This document shows, piece after piece, positions 42,795-54,054 of a stretch of DNA of 64,000 nucleotides. Under the pieces are notes generated by a model that had not been told where the DNA came from, did no database searches, and saw nothing but the letters and a program-made list of their open reading frames with translations. Source of the stretch: Tepidimonas sediminis (lineage in GTDB: Bacteria > Pseudomonadota > Gammaproteobacteria > Burkholderiales > Burkholderiaceae_C). The stretch lies in the NCBI RefSeq assembly GCF_007556605.1, contig NZ_VJND01000013.1, forward strand, positions 22,215 through 86,214, in the 5' to 3' direction. Position 1 is the first letter of the stretch; the number at the start of each line of letters is the position of its first letter. A program made the translations under genes and the position numbers.

Positions 42795-45296
42795 TCACCC
42801 CCGCGCGCGCCAGGCGCGCGGGCTGCCGGCGCGCAGGCAGGCGCGGCGGTAGGCGCGCAGCGTCTCGGCGGCGCGCGCCAGCACCGAGCCGGGGGCGTAG
42901 GCCGGCTGGCCGGCGGCGCCAAGCGGCGCGGTGGCCGCGCGCGGGTCGGCCAGGCCGAACGGCACGCCGCTCAGCAGCGTCATGCCCTCGGCGACGTGGT
43001 CGATGGCCCAGACGTGGAACAGGCCGCGTTCGACCGCCTCGACGACCTCGTCGGCCAGCACCAGGTGGCGGCGGTTGCGCGCCGGGATGATGACGCCGTG
43101 CGTGCCGTCCAGCCCGGCGGCGGCGCAGACGCGGAAGAACCCCTCGATCTTCTCGTTGACGCCGCCGATCGGCAGCACCTCGCCGAACGGGTTGAGGGCG
43201 CCGGTGACGGCGATCGACTGCCTCAGCGGCACGCCGGCCAGCGCCGACAGCAGCGCGAAGAGCTCGGCGCAGGAGGCCGAGTCGCCCTCCACGCCGGCGT
43301 ATTCCTGCTCGAAGACGATGGAGGCGGTCAGCGCCAGCGGCGCCAGCGGGGCGAACAGCGCCGACAGGTAGCTGTGCAGGATCAGCACCGCCTTGTCGTG
43401 GATCGGGCCGGAGAGCTCGACCTCGCGCTCGATGTTGAGCAGGCCGTCGTGGCCCGGCACGGTGCGCGCCGCCACGCGCATCGGCAGGCCGAAGGCGTAG
43501 TCGCCCAGGTCGAGCACCGACAGGCCGTTGAGCTGACCGATGCGCGCGCCGCTCAGGTGCACGACGCGGTCGCCCTCGGCGATGGCGGCGCGCAGCCGCT
43601 GCTCGGGGCCGTCGTGGCGGCGGTTGCGCGCGGCGATGGCCTGCTCGACGTCGGCGCGCTCCACGCGGCGCGCGCCGCGCGCGCGGGCGTGCTGCGCGGC
43701 CTCGATCGCCAGCGTCTCGGTGCGGGCGAAGACGGCGCTCTGGCGCGTGCGGTCCTCGGCCTGGCGGTGGCTGTCCTCGATCAGGCGCGCCACCGCCGCG
43801 GCCGTGAACGGCGGCAGGCCGCGGCGCGCGGCGGTGTGGGCGACGAACACGCCGGTGGCGCGCCAGGTGTCGGGGCCGGCCAGGAAGCTGTCGTCGAAAT
43901 CCACCTTGACGCGGAAGTGGCGCGCGAATTCGGGGTCGCCTTCCTGCAGCGCGTAGTACTGCTCGTGCGTGCCGATCAGCACGATCTTGACGTCGACGTC
44001 GACCGCCTCCGGCTCCAGCGAGGTGGTGGCCAGCGCCGAGAACATCGTGCCCGGCTCCTCGATCTGCAGCCGGCCGCTGCGCAGCACGCGGCGCAGCTTT
44101 TCCCACACCAGTTCGTCGGCCACCAGATCGCGCAGGTGCAGCATCAGAAAGCCGCCGTGCGCGCGCAGCAGGCTGCCGGCGCGGATGCGGCTGAAGTCGG
44201 TCACCAGCACGTCGTTGTCGGTCTGGTACTCGATGCTGCCGAACAGCGGGCGGTACAGCGGGTTGTTCTCGACGATGACCGGCGCGCCCTGGGTGTCGGC
44301 GTTGTCCACGACGAGGTTGACGCGGTAGCGCTGCAGCCGCCGCTCCAGCGCCTCGCGCCGCTCGGGTTCGTCCTCGGCGTCGCCCGGCTCGAACAGGTCC
44401 AGGTGATCGAGCACGTCGGCGGCGATGCCGTCGAGCCACTGGTTGAGCTTGCGCGCGTCCTTGAACTGCTTGCGCAGCGCCTGGCGCACGGCGCCGAGCT
44501 CGCGCTCCAGCAGCGGCTTGACGGCCTGCCGCCGCAGCGCCTCCACGCCCTCGCGCAGCGCGCGCTCCAGCGGCGCGGTCACCTCCAGGAAGCGCAGGAT
44601 CTCGGCGCGCAGCTCGCGCTCGCCATCGTCGTAGGCGCGCCGGCGCGCCTCGTCCAGCGCCGCCAGCGCCTCCGCCGACAGCGGCTCGCCGTCCTCGTCC
44701 AGCAGCGTGAAGATCAGCTGCCCGCCCTCGCGCCGCAGCGCGAAGTGGCGCTGGCGCGCGAACGCCGCCAGCTCCGCGTACGCCTGCGCCTCGCGGTCGG
44801 CGTAGTTCTTCTCCAGCGCCGACAGCGCCGCCTTGAAGCCGGGCTCGCTCAGGCGCTTGGGGATGTCGGCCTGCAGCGTGCGCACGAACTCCTGCATGCG
44901 CTGGCGCAGCACGCGCCCCTGTCCGGCCGGCAGGCGCAGCGCGCGCGGCTGCTGGGGGTTTTCGAAGTTGTGCAGGTAGCACAGATCCGGCGGCACCGGG
45001 CGGCCGGCGGCCACCGCGCGCATCTCCTGCTGCAGCAGCGTGGCGCGGCCGGTGCCGACCGCGCCCAGCACGAACAGGTGATGGCGCGGCTGGTCCAGCT
45101 GCAGGCCGAAGCGCGCCGCCGTCTGCGCGCGCGCCTGCCCGATCCACGGCAGCGGCTCGTGCGCCAGCTCGTCGGTGTCGGCAAAGCCGAGCTGCGCCGG
45201 GTCGATGCGCAGCCTCAGGGCCGAAGCCGGCAGCCGCGCCGGCAGGTCGCCGCCCGGCGCGGCGGGGACGGCATCGTCGGACCGATCGTCGCTCAT
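42795..45296 (-). CDS. Lon-related ATP-dependent protease (LonB/YcbZ-like)
   Basis: An 833-residue protein of the Lon-related S16 group (COG1067), distinct from the classic LonA. It has an N-terminal AAA-like region, a long helical insertion (about 125-310) and the middle AAA core with [14 protein letters not shown] and [14 protein letters not shown]. The C-terminal protease domain has the catalytic serine ([10 protein letters not shown]) and lysine ([11 protein letters not shown]). The Walker A lysine position reads GAVGTGRAT, so the usual Lys is Arg. TAGACT ends seven bases before its ATG. Substrates are unknown; relatives take part in stress responses. Confidence 0.87.
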   Translation of the reverse strand: MSDDRSDDAVPAAPGGDLPARLPASALRLRIDPAQLGFADTDELAHEPLPWIGQARAQTAARFGLQLDQPRHHLFVLGAVGTGRATLLQQEMRAVAAGRPVPPDLCYLHNFENPQQPRALRLPAGQGRVLRQRMQEFVRTLQADIPKRLSEPGFKAALSALEKNYADREAQAYAELAAFARQRHFALRREGGQLIFTLLDEDGEPLSAEALAALDEARRRAYDDGERELRAEILRFLEVTAPLERALREGVEALRRQAVKPLLERELGAVRQALRKQFKDARKLNQWLDGIAADVLDHLDLFEPGDAEDEPERREALERRLQRYRVNLVVDNADTQGAPVIVENNPLYRPLFGSIEYQTDNDVLVTDFSRIRAGSLLRAHGGFLMLHLRDLVADELVWEKLRRVLRSGRLQIEEPGTMFSALATTSLEPEAVDVDVKIVLIGTHEQYYALQEGDPEFARHFRVKVDFDDSFLAGPDTWRATGVFVAHTAARRGLPPFTAAAVARLIEDSHRQAEDRTRQSAVFARTETLAIEAAQHARARGARRVERADVEQAIAARNRRHDGPEQRLRAAIAEGDRVVHLSGARIGQLNGLSVLDLGDYAFGLPMRVAARTVPGHDGLLNIEREVELSGPIHDKAVLILHSYLSALFAPLAPLALTASIVFEQEYAGVEGDSASCAELFALLSALAGVPLRQSIAVTGALNPFGEVLPIGGVNEKIEGFFRVCAAAGLDGTHGVIIPARNRRHLVLADEVVEAVERGLFHVWAIDHVAEGMTLLSGVPFGLADPRAATAPLGAAGQPAYAPGSVLARAAETLRAYRRACLRAGSPRAWRARG

Positions 45297-45364
45297 GCAC
45301 GGCAGTCTAGCGCCGTTCGTCGCCGCGGCCTGCGCCGCCGCCGGCCTCGGCCGATATCCCCGGC

Positions 45365-46321
45365 ATGCGCATCGAGCACAGCCACGTTCACCTGGCCGCC
45401 CGGCACGAGGAGCGGGTGCGCCAGCACGCCGTCACGACGCTGCGCGCCGGCGCGCCGGGCCGTGCGGCCAGCCAGCCGGCGCTGCGCGACGAGGCGACGA
45501 CGCGCGAGCCGCGCCTGGCGGTGCTGGTGCGGCTGGTGGAGGCGATGACGGGGCTGCGGGTGCGCGTCTTCCGCGCCGAGGCGCTGCAGGGCGACGGCGC
45601 ATCGGCGTCGGCGCAGCCCGCCCCTGCCCCGGCCGCCAGCGCGCCGGGCCCGGCGTGGACGCTGGAGGTGCAGCGCGTGAGCGTGCGTCACGAGCTGGCC
45701 ACGCTGCGGGTGCGTGCCCAGGGCCAGGTGACGCTGGCCGACGGCCGCACGCTGGCGTTCGACTTCGCGCTGGAGCTGCGCAGCGAGCGGCTGCAGGTCG
45801 AAGCGGTGGCCGCGCGCGTGCAGCAGGCCGCCAAGGACCCGCTGATGATCGCGCTGGATGGCGGCGCCATCGGCCTGAGCAGCTGGCGCTTCGCGTTCGA
45901 CCTCGACGCCGACGGGCAGGCCGAGGCGGTGCCGTTCGCCGCGCCCGGCGCCGGCTGGCTGGTGCTGGATCGCGACGGCAACGGCCGCATCGACGACGGC
46001 CGCGAGGTGCTGGGCGCCTTGAGCGGCGACGGCTTTGCCGACCTGGCGGCGCTGGACGAGGACGGCAACGGCTGGATCGACGAGGCCGACACGGCGTTCG
46101 AGGCGCTGCGCGTGTGGGTGCGCGCCGAGGCCGCGGACCCGGGCCGGCTGCTGACGCTGCGCGAGGCCGGTGTCGGTGCGCTGCACACCGGCCGCGTGGC
46201 AAGCCCCTGGACACTGCGCGCCGCCGACGGCGCGGCGGCGGGCCTGCTGCGCGCCAGCGGGCTGTATCTGGCCGAAACCGGCGCGGCGCGGGCACTGCAG
46301 CAAATCGACCTGGTGGCGTGA
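45365..46321 (+). CDS. Solitary calcium-repeat (EF-hand/RTX-tail-like) protein without a secretion signal
   Basis: A 318-residue protein with no signal peptide or membrane helix. The C-terminal half has two EF-hand/dockerin-like loops ([17 protein letters not shown] and [20 protein letters not shown]) after [14 protein letters not shown]. This is the pattern seen at the C-terminal ends of large RTX-type exoproteins. The first 140 residues are unrelated to anything I recognise, with an Ala/Pro-rich stretch near 78-95. A GATATC hexamer ends six bases before the ATG. It may bind calcium; the role is unknown. Confidence 0.7.
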   Translation: MRIEHSHVHLAARHEERVRQHAVTTLRAGAPGRAASQPALRDEATTREPRLAVLVRLVEAMTGLRVRVFRAEALQGDGASASAQPAPAPAASAPGPAWTLEVQRVSVRHELATLRVRAQGQVTLADGRTLAFDFALELRSERLQVEAVAARVQQAAKDPLMIALDGGAIGLSSWRFAFDLDADGQAEAVPFAAPGAGWLVLDRDGNGRIDDGREVLGALSGDGFADLAALDEDGNGWIDEADTAFEALRVWVRAEAADPGRLLTLREAGVGALHTGRVASPWTLRAADGAAAGLLRASGLYLAETGAARALQQIDLVA

Positions 46322-46335
46322 GCCCGAACCGGGCT

Positions 46336-46341
46336 TACACT
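46336..46341 (+). promoter_or_regulatory. -10 element of a probable leaderless promoter
   Basis: TACACT ends six bases before the ATG at 46348, which would put the start codon at or next to the +1 site. There is no ribosome-binding sequence between them. This is the clearest of the repeated cases described in the findings. Confidence 0.5.
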
Positions 46342-46347
46342 GCGGCG

Positions 46348-47178
<831 letters not shown>

Positions 47179-47188
47179 AGGCGCCGCG

Positions 47189-47698
47189 CTAGCCCGGCAG
47201 CCGCCGGCGCAGCCCGGCCAGCGCGTGCAGCACCGCCTGCGCGCGCACCGCGGCGCGCTCCCCGTCGAAGCGAACGCGCTCGGCCTGCACCTGGCCGCCC
47301 ACGCACCAGGCGAACCACACCGTGCCGACCGGCTTGGCCGCCGAGCCGCCGCCGGGGCCGGCGATGCCGGTGACGGCCAGCGCCGCCGCCACCCCGGCGC
47401 GCGCCGCCGCACCGGCGGCCATCGCGCGCGCCACCGGCTCGCTGACCGCACCGTGCGCCTCGATCAGCGCCGCGGGCACGCCGAGCTCGGCCACCTTGGC
47501 GGTGTTGGCATAGGTCACCCAGCCGCGCTCGAACCAGTCGCTGCTGCCGGCGCGCGCGGTGCAGGCCGCCGCCACCAGCCCGCCGGTGCAGCTCTCCGCC
47601 GTGGCCAGGCGCCAGCCGCGCGCCGTCAGCCGCGTGGCCAGCGCCTCCACCTCGGCCCAGACGGCCGGCGGCAGCCACAGCGGCGCGTCCGCGCTCAC
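47189..47698 (-). CDS. pncC: CinA C-terminal family nicotinamide-nucleotide amidase
   Basis: A 169-residue stand-alone CinA C-terminal domain, which deamidates NMN to nicotinate mononucleotide for NAD recycling. The motifs ATAESCTGGLVAA and VTGIAGPGGGSAAKPVGTVWFA are intact. The start is GTG at 47698, which overlaps the pgpA stop by four bases (GTGA). It is the last gene of the thiL operon. Confidence 0.92.
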   Translation of the reverse strand: MSADAPLWLPPAVWAEVEALATRLTARGWRLATAESCTGGLVAAACTARAGSSDWFERGWVTYANTAKVAELGVPAALIEAHGAVSEPVARAMAAGAAARAGVAAALAVTGIAGPGGGSAAKPVGTVWFAWCVGGQVQAERVRFDGERAAVRAQAVLHALAGLRRRLPG

Positions 47699-48246
47699 GC
47701 CACCCCTCCCCACAGGAAGCGCGCCAGCGCCACCACCAGCAGCGTGCAGAACGCCGCCACCAGGTCGTCGAACATGATGCCCCAGCCGCCGCGCCAGCCC
47801 GGGCCCTTGAAGACGCGGTCGGCCCACGCCACCGGGCCAGGCTTGGCGGCGTCGAACAGCCGGAACAGCGCAAAGCACAGCGCCTGCCCGAGCAGCGTGG
47901 CCGGGGCGGCGATCCACAGCACCAGCCAGATCGCCACGATCTCGTCGATGACGACGAAGCCCGGGTCGTCGATGCCGGTGCGGCGCGCGGTGGCGGTGGC
48001 GGCCCACCAGCCAGCCAGCAGCCCCGCCGCGACGATGACCGCCCAGCCGAGATCGCCCGGCGCGGCCAGCCGGTCGACCAGCAGGAACGCCGCCCAGCCC
48101 CACAGCGTGCCCACCGTGCCCGGCGCCACGCGCGCCAGCCCCGCCCCGAAGCCCAGCGCCACCAGGTGCGACAGCCGCGCGACCATGAAGCGCGCCGACG
48201 GCACCGGCCACGGCAGCGCGGCGTCCGCTGATGGCCTGCCGCTCAT
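47695..48246 (-). CDS. pgpA: Phosphatidylglycerophosphatase A
   Basis: A 183-residue membrane phosphatase that makes phosphatidylglycerol. It has the PgpA N-terminus GAGLARVAPGTVGTLWGW, the acidic VVIDEIVAIWL motif and hydrophobic helices, and ends FKGPGWRGGWGIMFDDLVA. The start overlaps the upstream NUDIX stop (ATGA). Context (thiL-pgpA-pncC) is classic for proteobacteria. Confidence 0.94.
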   Translation of the reverse strand: MSGRPSADAALPWPVPSARFMVARLSHLVALGFGAGLARVAPGTVGTLWGWAAFLLVDRLAAPGDLGWAVIVAAGLLAGWWAATATARRTGIDDPGFVVIDEIVAIWLVLWIAAPATLLGQALCFALFRLFDAAKPGPVAWADRVFKGPGWRGGWGIMFDDLVAAFCTLLVVALARFLWGGVA

Positions 48247-49031
48247 GCGAACCACTCCTCGAAGCCGCCGAACGGCTCGAAGCGCCCGCGCACCAGGCGC
48301 AGCCGCGTCGGCCCGGGCAGCGCACGCGCACGCACCGGGTGCAGCGGATCGCCGGGGTAGCACATCGCGCGCGCCCCGTCGGCCTCGAACAGGTGCGGCA
48401 GGATGCATGGCGGCACCCGCGCCGCCGCCTCTTGCATCGCCGCCGCCACGGTGGCGTGGCGCGCCAGCTGCGCCAGCCCCATCAGCTGCGGCGGGATCAG
48501 CGCCATGCCGCCCTCCCACGCGCGGCGCAGCGCCTCGCGCGGCGTCAGCCACAGCGCCGCGCCGATCTCGCGCGGATCCGGACGCACCTCGGCCCCGTCG
48601 GGCAGCCGCGCGAGGAAGAAGCGCGTGTCGAAGCGCTGCGTGCCCACCGGCGGGTTGCGCGGCGTGATCCAGCGCGACCACGGCACCAGCGCCGCCCCGC
48701 TGGCCAGCACGACGCCGGCCTCCTCGCGCAGCTCGCGCGCCGCGGCCACCCACAAAGCGCGCGCCTGCGCCGGCGTCAGGGCCGGCTCGCCGAGCCGCGC
48801 CGGCAGCCGCTCCGCCGGAGCGCCGAGCCACCCCTGCCACGCCGGGTCGGCGTCGCCGGCGTCGACCTTGCCGCCGGGAAAGACGTACACCCCGCCGAGG
48901 TCGGCGCTGGCCGAGGGGCGCTGCAGCAGCAGCACCTCCAGCCCCGCCGCGCCGTCGCGCAGCAGCACGACGCTGGCGGCGTCGCGCGGGGGCGGCTCGT
49001 CGGCGGGGGCGGCGCGGCGCGGATCGGTCAT
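48243..49031 (-). CDS. NUDIX hydrolase
   Basis: A 262-residue NUDIX protein. The Nudix box is split by an insertion: [13 protein letters not shown], then [12 protein letters not shown] about 40 residues on. This long spacing is typical of the NUDT19/RPP8-like branch that acts on CoA or related nucleotides. The N-terminus ([20 protein letters not shown]) is the usual first strand pair. It is inserted between thiL and pgpA, joined by ATGA overlaps at both ends. Confidence 0.9.
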   Translation of the reverse strand: MTDPRRAAPADEPPPRDAASVVLLRDGAAGLEVLLLQRPSASADLGGVYVFPGGKVDAGDADPAWQGWLGAPAERLPARLGEPALTPAQARALWVAAARELREEAGVVLASGAALVPWSRWITPRNPPVGTQRFDTRFFLARLPDGAEVRPDPREIGAALWLTPREALRRAWEGGMALIPPQLMGLAQLARHATVAAAMQEAAARVPPCILPHLFEADGARAMCYPGDPLHPVRARALPGPTRLRLVRGRFEPFGGFEEWFA

Positions 49032-50053
49032 GCCGCGATGGTAGCGAAGTGGTCGAACCCTGCCAGCCGCACGCCGTCCGGCAGCGGATAGGGCCGCCCG
49101 TGCGCGTCGAGCAGGCGCACGCGGCCGGCGCCGTCGGCCAGCGGATGCTGCGCCGGCGCGCCCGCCACGATGCGGCCGATGCGCGCCACCGGCGTGGCCG
49201 CGCGCACCGCGGCGGCCTGCACCGCATCCCGCCGCGCCGCCGGGGCGGTGAAAACGAGCTCGTAATCGTCGCCGCCGGCCAGCGCATACGACAGCGCGGT
49301 GGCCGGGGGCAGCGCGCGCACCTCGGGTGCCGCCGCCTCGCGCAGCAGGGCGTCCACGTCCAGCTCGGCGGCCACGCCACTGGCAGCCAGGATGTGCCCG
49401 AGGTCGGCCAGCAGGCCGTCGCTGACGTCGGCGGCGGCGTGCGCCAGCCCCGCCAGCGCCTGCCCCAGCGCCAGGCGCGGCAGCGGGCGCAGCAGCTGCG
49501 TGCGCGCCGTCTCCGCCGCCGGCCCCGACAGCGCCAGCTCCCCGCACAGCAGCGCCAGCCCCAGCCGCGCCCGCCCCAGCACGCCGCTGACCCAGACGTC
49601 GTCGCCCACCCGCGCGGCGTCGCGGCGCAGCGCCCGCGGCGGCTCCACCTCGCCGAACACCGTCAGCGCCAGCGTCAGCGGCCCGGCGGTGGTGTCGCCC
49701 CCCACCAGCGCGCAGCCGTGCGCATCGGCCAGCGTCAGCATCCCCTCGGCCAGCGCGCGCAGCCACGCCTCGTCGACGCGCGGCAGCGCCAGCGCCAACG
49801 TGAAGGCCAGCGGCCTGGCCCCCATCGCCGCCAGGTCGCTCAGGTTCACCGCCAGCGCCTTGTGGCCCAGCGCCTGCGGCGCCACGTCCGGCAGGAAGTG
49901 CCGCCCCGCCACCAGCATGTCGCTGCTGACCGCCAGCGCCCGGCCCGGCGCCGGCGCCAGCAGCGCCGCGTCGTCGCCGTTGCCGAGCAGCACCCCCGGC
50001 GCCGCGGGCGTGGTGCGGAAGAAGACGCGGCGGATCAGGTCGAACTCACCCAT
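49028..50053 (-). CDS. thiL: Thiamine-monophosphate kinase
   Basis: ATP-dependent kinase making thiamine diphosphate. The 341-residue product begins [16 protein letters not shown], the standard ThiL N-terminus, and has [34 protein letters not shown] and [15 protein letters not shown] prefer the ATG at 50053 over one three codons earlier, because GACAAT ends seven bases before it (leaderless-type start). It heads the thiL-NUDIX-pgpA-pncC operon. Confidence 0.95.
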   Translation of the reverse strand: MGEFDLIRRVFFRTTPAAPGVLLGNGDDAALLAPAPGRALAVSSDMLVAGRHFLPDVAPQALGHKALAVNLSDLAAMGARPLAFTLALALPRVDEAWLRALAEGMLTLADAHGCALVGGDTTAGPLTLALTVFGEVEPPRALRRDAARVGDDVWVSGVLGRARLGLALLCGELALSGPAAETARTQLLRPLPRLALGQALAGLAHAAADVSDGLLADLGHILAASGVAAELDVDALLREAAAPEVRALPPATALSYALAGGDDYELVFTAPAARRDAVQAAAVRAATPVARIGRIVAGAPAQHPLADGAGRVRLLDAHGRPYPLPDGVRLAGFDHFATIAA

Positions 50054-50123
50054 GCGGCGCATTGTCGCGCGGCGCGCCGCCGGCCCACGCCGGGCGCGTT
50101 TTGCCCGACAATAGCGCCACCCT

Positions 50124-50136
50124 GTAACCCGGTTAC
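50124..50136. promoter_or_regulatory. 13-bp palindrome upstream of rpe
   Basis: GTAACCCGGTTAC lies 44 bases before the rpe start, just downstream of a GACAAT -10-like hexamer (50107-50112). The core AACCCGGTT also occurs as CAACCCGGTTG at 40529-40539. It could be an operator, but nothing identifies the protein. Confidence 0.4.
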
Positions 50137-50179
50137 GGCGCGGCCCGCGCGCCGTGTTTCACGCCCACCCCGCACCGCC

Positions 50180-50857
50180 ATGCCGCAGTACCGCATCGCT
50201 CCCTCGATCCTCTCGGCCGACTTCGCCCGCCTCGGCGAGGAAGTGCGCACCGTCATCGCCGCCGGCGCCGACTGGATCCACTTCGACGTGATGGACAACC
50301 ACTACGTGCCGAACCTGACGATCGGCCCGGCGGTGGCGCAGGCGCTCAAACCCCATTGCGTGACGCCCGACGGGCGCCCGGTGCCGCTGGACGTGCACCT
50401 GATGGTGCAGCCGGTCGATGCGCTGGCGCAGATGTTCGCCGACGCCGGCGCCGACCTGATCAGCTTCCACCCCGACGCCAGCACCCACGTGCACCGCAGC
50501 ATCCAGGCCATCAAGGCGCGCGGCTGCCAGGTCGGGCTGGTGTTCAACCCCGCCACGCCGCTGGACGTGCTGGACTGGGTCATCGACGACCTCGACCTCA
50601 TCCTGATCATGAGCGTCAACCCGGGCTTCGGCGGCCAGTCGTTCATCGACGGCGCGCTGCGCAAGGTGGAGCAGGCGCGCCGCCGCATCGACGCCTGCGG
50701 CAAGGACATCCGGCTGGAAGTCGACGGCGGCATCAAGGCCGACAACATCCGCCGCGTGGCCGACGCCGGCGCCGACACCTTCGTCGCCGGCAGCGCCATC
50801 TTCGGCAAGCCCGACTACAAGGCCGTCATCGACCAGATGCGCGCGGCGCTGGCCTGA
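50180..50857 (+). CDS. rpe: Ribulose-phosphate 3-epimerase
   Basis: Interconverts ribulose 5-phosphate and xylulose 5-phosphate in the pentose phosphate or Calvin cycle. It is a 225-residue TIM barrel with [53 protein letters not shown] and [11 protein letters not shown], which holds the catalytic and metal residues. It diverges from thiL. No cbb genes are adjacent. Confidence 0.97.
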   Translation: MPQYRIAPSILSADFARLGEEVRTVIAAGADWIHFDVMDNHYVPNLTIGPAVAQALKPHCVTPDGRPVPLDVHLMVQPVDALAQMFADAGADLISFHPDASTHVHRSIQAIKARGCQVGLVFNPATPLDVLDWVIDDLDLILIMSVNPGFGGQSFIDGALRKVEQARRRIDACGKDIRLEVDGGIKADNIRRVADAGADTFVAGSAIFGKPDYKAVIDQMRAALA

Positions 50858-50874
50858 GGCGCACGGCGGGCCAC

Positions 50875-51276
50875 TCAACCGCGCAGCAAGCGCAGCCGCG
50901 GCTCGACCGCGGCGATGCGCTCGAAATCCACGTCGTCGTGCAACAGCGCGACATCGTGTTCCACCGCCGTCTGGGCGATCAGGCAATCATGCGGACTGCG
51001 CGGCGTGACACCGGCCCAGCGGCAGCGGGCGTACAGGGCACCGGCCGCCGTGTGCGTAACCAGCGGATCACGCGAACGCAGCACCGGCAGGCCGGTGAAG
51101 TGCTCTCGCAGGCGCTCCAGTTGCGGCGGTGACGCCGCACCCTGCAGGATTTCCTGCACGATCACGGGCGCCAGAACCGCCTCGCCGTCCCACAGCAGAC
51201 GGCGCAGGCAGTCCACGGCCGGGCCGGCCTGCGCCCGCAGCAGGGCGATCCAGACCGAGCTATCGACCAGCACCAT
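50875..51276 (-). CDS. vapC: VapC-type PIN-domain toxin
   Basis: A 133-residue PIN-domain ribonuclease. The acidic metal-binding residues are Asp5 (MVLVDSSVWIALL), Glu42 (QEILQG), Asp97 (HDCLIAQTA) and Asp114/115 (HDDVDF). It overlaps the upstream antitoxin gene by 17 bases, the usual coupling of type II toxin-antitoxin pairs. Likely target is tRNA or rRNA, by family. Confidence 0.9.
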   Translation of the reverse strand: MVLVDSSVWIALLRAQAGPAVDCLRRLLWDGEAVLAPVIVQEILQGAASPPQLERLREHFTGLPVLRSRDPLVTHTAAGALYARCRWAGVTPRSPHDCLIAQTAVEHDVALLHDDVDFERIAAVEPRLRLLRG

Positions 51277-51478
51277 CCTGCATGGCGGCGCGCACGGCCC
51301 GCACGTCGTACTCCGGGTCGATCAGAGGCTCGCCGACGAGACCGAGGATCCTGCGCTCACGGCGGCGCGCGACGAACTCGCGCAGCGCCTGCTCGATGAG
51401 GTCGCGCTTGGATCTCGCCTCGGCCAGGCGCATCGCCTCTTCGAACAGGCGGTCGTCCAGAACGAGCTGGGTTCGCAT
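51260..51478 (-). CDS. vapB: VapB-type antitoxin
   Basis: A 72-residue protein starting MRTQLVLDDRLFEEAMRLAE, a ribbon-helix-helix DNA-binding N-terminus of the VapB/DUF2191 type (TKRDLIEQAL-like segment SKRDLIEQALREFV). A C-terminal tail should wrap the toxin. It would bind VapC and repress its own promoter in the 183-base gap before the chemoreceptor gene. The 17-base overlap with vapC supports the pair. Confidence 0.88.
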   Translation of the reverse strand: MRTQLVLDDRLFEEAMRLAEARSKRDLIEQALREFVARRRERRILGLVGEPLIDPEYDVRAVRAAMQDGAGR

Positions 51479-51661
51479 CGGCACCTCTTCCTTGCGGTTC
51501 AGGATCGTCGTCGCAGCGGCCTTCCACTTTACATCACCGTCATGCCTGGCGGGAGGAGGCGGCAGCCGCAGCGGCCTCGCCATCGCGCCGTCACCGCCAC
51601 GTCGGCGCGTGGGGGTTTTCTCGCGTTCGAAGCGGGGTCGGCATGACCGATACTTGCGGCT

Positions 51662-54028
51662 ATGCGCAAGGATGTCTTCTACCCTGCGGTGGCGCTGCTG
51701 CAGCGTCTGTCGATGCCGGCCAAGATGCTGGGCATGGCGGCGGTGGTGGCGGTGCCGCTGCTGATCGTCGCCTGGCTGCTGGTGGCCGACAACTGGCGCG
51801 CGCTGCAGGCCACCCGGGCCGCCGAGCAGGGCCTGCAGGCCATGCGGACCGCCCAGCGGCTGACCCACGCGCTGCAGGACTGGCGCGACGCCGCCGACGT
51901 CGCCGCCGCCGGCGTCACCGCGATGCAGGAACCGGCCCGTGGCGCCGCCCAGCGCGTGGCCGAGGCGGCGCGCGCGCTGGATGAGCGGCTGCGGCAACGC
52001 CCGGAGTGGAACACCGGCGGCATGTGGAACCCGCTGCGCGAGCAGCTGGACGCCCTGCTGAAGGACGACAAGCGCGCCCCGGCAGCCCGCCATGCCGACG
52101 CCACGCAGGCGCTGGCGCGCCTGCAGCGGCTGAGCGGCTGGATCGGCGACGCCAGCGGCGTGCTGCGCGACGCCGACGCCGTGGTGGCGCACCGTGCCGC
52201 GCTGGCCTTCGAGGGGCTGCCTCCGGTGCGCGAGCTGGCCAGCCAGCTGCGCGGTCGCGCCACCGCGATGCTGGCGCACCCGGACGCGATGACCGACTCG
52301 ATCATCATCTCCAACATGGTGCGGCAGGCCACCGCCGCCGATCAGATCGAGGCGCTGCTGCCGGCGCTGCAGGAGCGCGTGGAAGCCCTGCAGCGCCGCG
52401 GCGTGGCGGTGCCGGCCGGCTGGAGCACCTTCCGCAGCGCCACCGACGAGCTGGTGCGCACCACCGCCGCGCACCTGAAGACCGCGGCGATGACGGTGGA
52501 GAGCAAGGAGTTCTACGCCCAGGCCACGCGCGCCATCGAGGGCATGGCCGCGCTGGAGGGCGAGCTCGGCGAGGCCGTCGCGGCCGACTGGGCGCGCCGC
52601 GGCACCGCGCTGCAGCGCGAGATGGTGGCCGTGGCCACCGGCTGCACGGTGGTGCTGCTGCTGCTGGCCTACGGCATGGTGGCGTTCTACCGCGCCACCG
52701 TGGGCGGCCTGCATCACCTCAACGACGCCATCGACCGCGCCGCCGAGGGCGACCTGACCGGCGACGCCGTGCTGCCCGGCAGCGACGAGATGGCCGACAT
52801 GAGCCAGCGCCTGCGCCACATGCTGCAGGCACTGTCGGAGCTGGTGGCCGACGTGCGCAGCGCCGCGGCGGTGCTGGGCCACGTGGGGCTGCAGCTGGTG
52901 CAGGACAGCCAGGAACTCGCCGACCGCACGCAGACCCAGGCCGCCAGCCTCGAGCAGGCCACCAGCAACGTGCGCGCCGTCGCCGAGACCGTGCAGGCCA
53001 ACGCCGACAGCGCGCAGGACATCCGGCGCCTGACCGGCGAGCTCAACCGCGAGACCGAGCGCGCCAGCGAGCTGATGCAGCACACGGTGGGCGGGCTGGG
53101 CTCGCTGCAGGCCACCTCGCAGCGCATGACCGAGATCATCGGCACCATCGACGGCATCGCGTTCCAGACCAACATCCTCGCGCTCAACGCCGCGGTGGAA
53201 GCCGCGCGCGCCGGCGAGGCCGGCCGGGGCTTTGCGGTGGTGGCCGCCGAGGTGCGCCGGCTGGCGCAGCGCAGCCAGGAGGCCGCCAACGAGGTGCGCC
53301 AGCTGATCGCCGAATCCGCGGAGCGCGTGCAGGGCACGGTGCAGGAGATCCGCTCCGTCAACGACGCGATGGAGGTGCTGGTGCGCGGCATCCGCGACAT
53401 CGCCGCGCGCATCGGCGAGATGGCCGACGCCAGCCGCCAGCAGAGCACGGCGCTGGCGGAGGTGGTGGCCGCGGTGGGCGACCTCGACAAGGTCACCTAC
53501 GAGAACTCCGCCATGGTGGAGCGCACCACGCACCGCGCCAACCGCCTGATGGAGCGCACGCGCGACCTGGACGAGGCCGTGCACCACATGAAGCTGCGCC
53601 AGGGCACCGCCGACGAGGCCTACGAACTGGTGCAGAAGGCGCTGGCGCACGTGCGCGCGGTCGGCTACGAGCGCGCCGCCGAGGACTTCCACGACAAGAA
53701 CGGCCCCTTCGTCGACCGCGACCTCTACATCTTCGTGCTCGACGAGGCCGGCACCTACCGCGTCATGGGCCTGGACCGCACCAAGGTCGGCACGCGCGTG
53801 CACGACGCCCCCGGCATCGACGCCGAGGCCTTCCTCGCCGACGTGCGCCACCGCGTCGCGCAGGGCGGCGGCTGGGTCGAATACAACATCATCAACCCGG
53901 TCACCGGCCAGGTGCGCGCCAAGTCCTCCTACGTCGTGCCGCTGGACAACGGGCTGGTGCTGGGCTGCGGCGCCTACCGCAGCGCGATCAAGAACCGCAC
54001 CGAGCTGGGCACGGCCCGCCAGGGATGA
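51662..54028 (+). CDS. Methyl-accepting chemotaxis protein with C-terminal Cache domain
   Basis: A 788-residue chemoreceptor. It has an N-terminal membrane helix (about 20-41), a long helical periplasmic region (about 42-320), a second helix (about 321-345) and HAMP (about 346-400). The MCP signalling domain follows, with its hairpin tip at [20 protein letters not shown] (about 500-520). The unusual part is a small Cache-like sensor after the signalling domain (about 655-785, [19 protein letters not shown] and [17 protein letters not shown]), which would be cytoplasmic. GATACT ends seven bases before the ATG. The ligand is unknown. Confidence 0.9.
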   Translation: MRKDVFYPAVALLQRLSMPAKMLGMAAVVAVPLLIVAWLLVADNWRALQATRAAEQGLQAMRTAQRLTHALQDWRDAADVAAAGVTAMQEPARGAAQRVAEAARALDERLRQRPEWNTGGMWNPLREQLDALLKDDKRAPAARHADATQALARLQRLSGWIGDASGVLRDADAVVAHRAALAFEGLPPVRELASQLRGRATAMLAHPDAMTDSIIISNMVRQATAADQIEALLPALQERVEALQRRGVAVPAGWSTFRSATDELVRTTAAHLKTAAMTVESKEFYAQATRAIEGMAALEGELGEAVAADWARRGTALQREMVAVATGCTVVLLLLAYGMVAFYRATVGGLHHLNDAIDRAAEGDLTGDAVLPGSDEMADMSQRLRHMLQALSELVADVRSAAAVLGHVGLQLVQDSQELADRTQTQAASLEQATSNVRAVAETVQANADSAQDIRRLTGELNRETERASELMQHTVGGLGSLQATSQRMTEIIGTIDGIAFQTNILALNAAVEAARAGEAGRGFAVVAAEVRRLAQRSQEAANEVRQLIAESAERVQGTVQEIRSVNDAMEVLVRGIRDIAARIGEMADASRQQSTALAEVVAAVGDLDKVTYENSAMVERTTHRANRLMERTRDLDEAVHHMKLRQGTADEAYELVQKALAHVRAVGYERAAEDFHDKNGPFVDRDLYIFVLDEAGTYRVMGLDRTKVGTRVHDAPGIDAEAFLADVRHRVAQGGGWVEYNIINPVTGQVRAKSSYVVPLDNGLVLGCGAYRSAIKNRTELGTARQG

Positions 54029-54054
54029 AACGGCGCGGGGTATAGTTGCGCGCC

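Noticed and set aside
51260..53851. 863-codon minus-strand frame containing vapB and extending opposite the chemoreceptor gene
   Set aside because: Only the last 72 codons form a credible protein; the remainder is antisense to the MCP.
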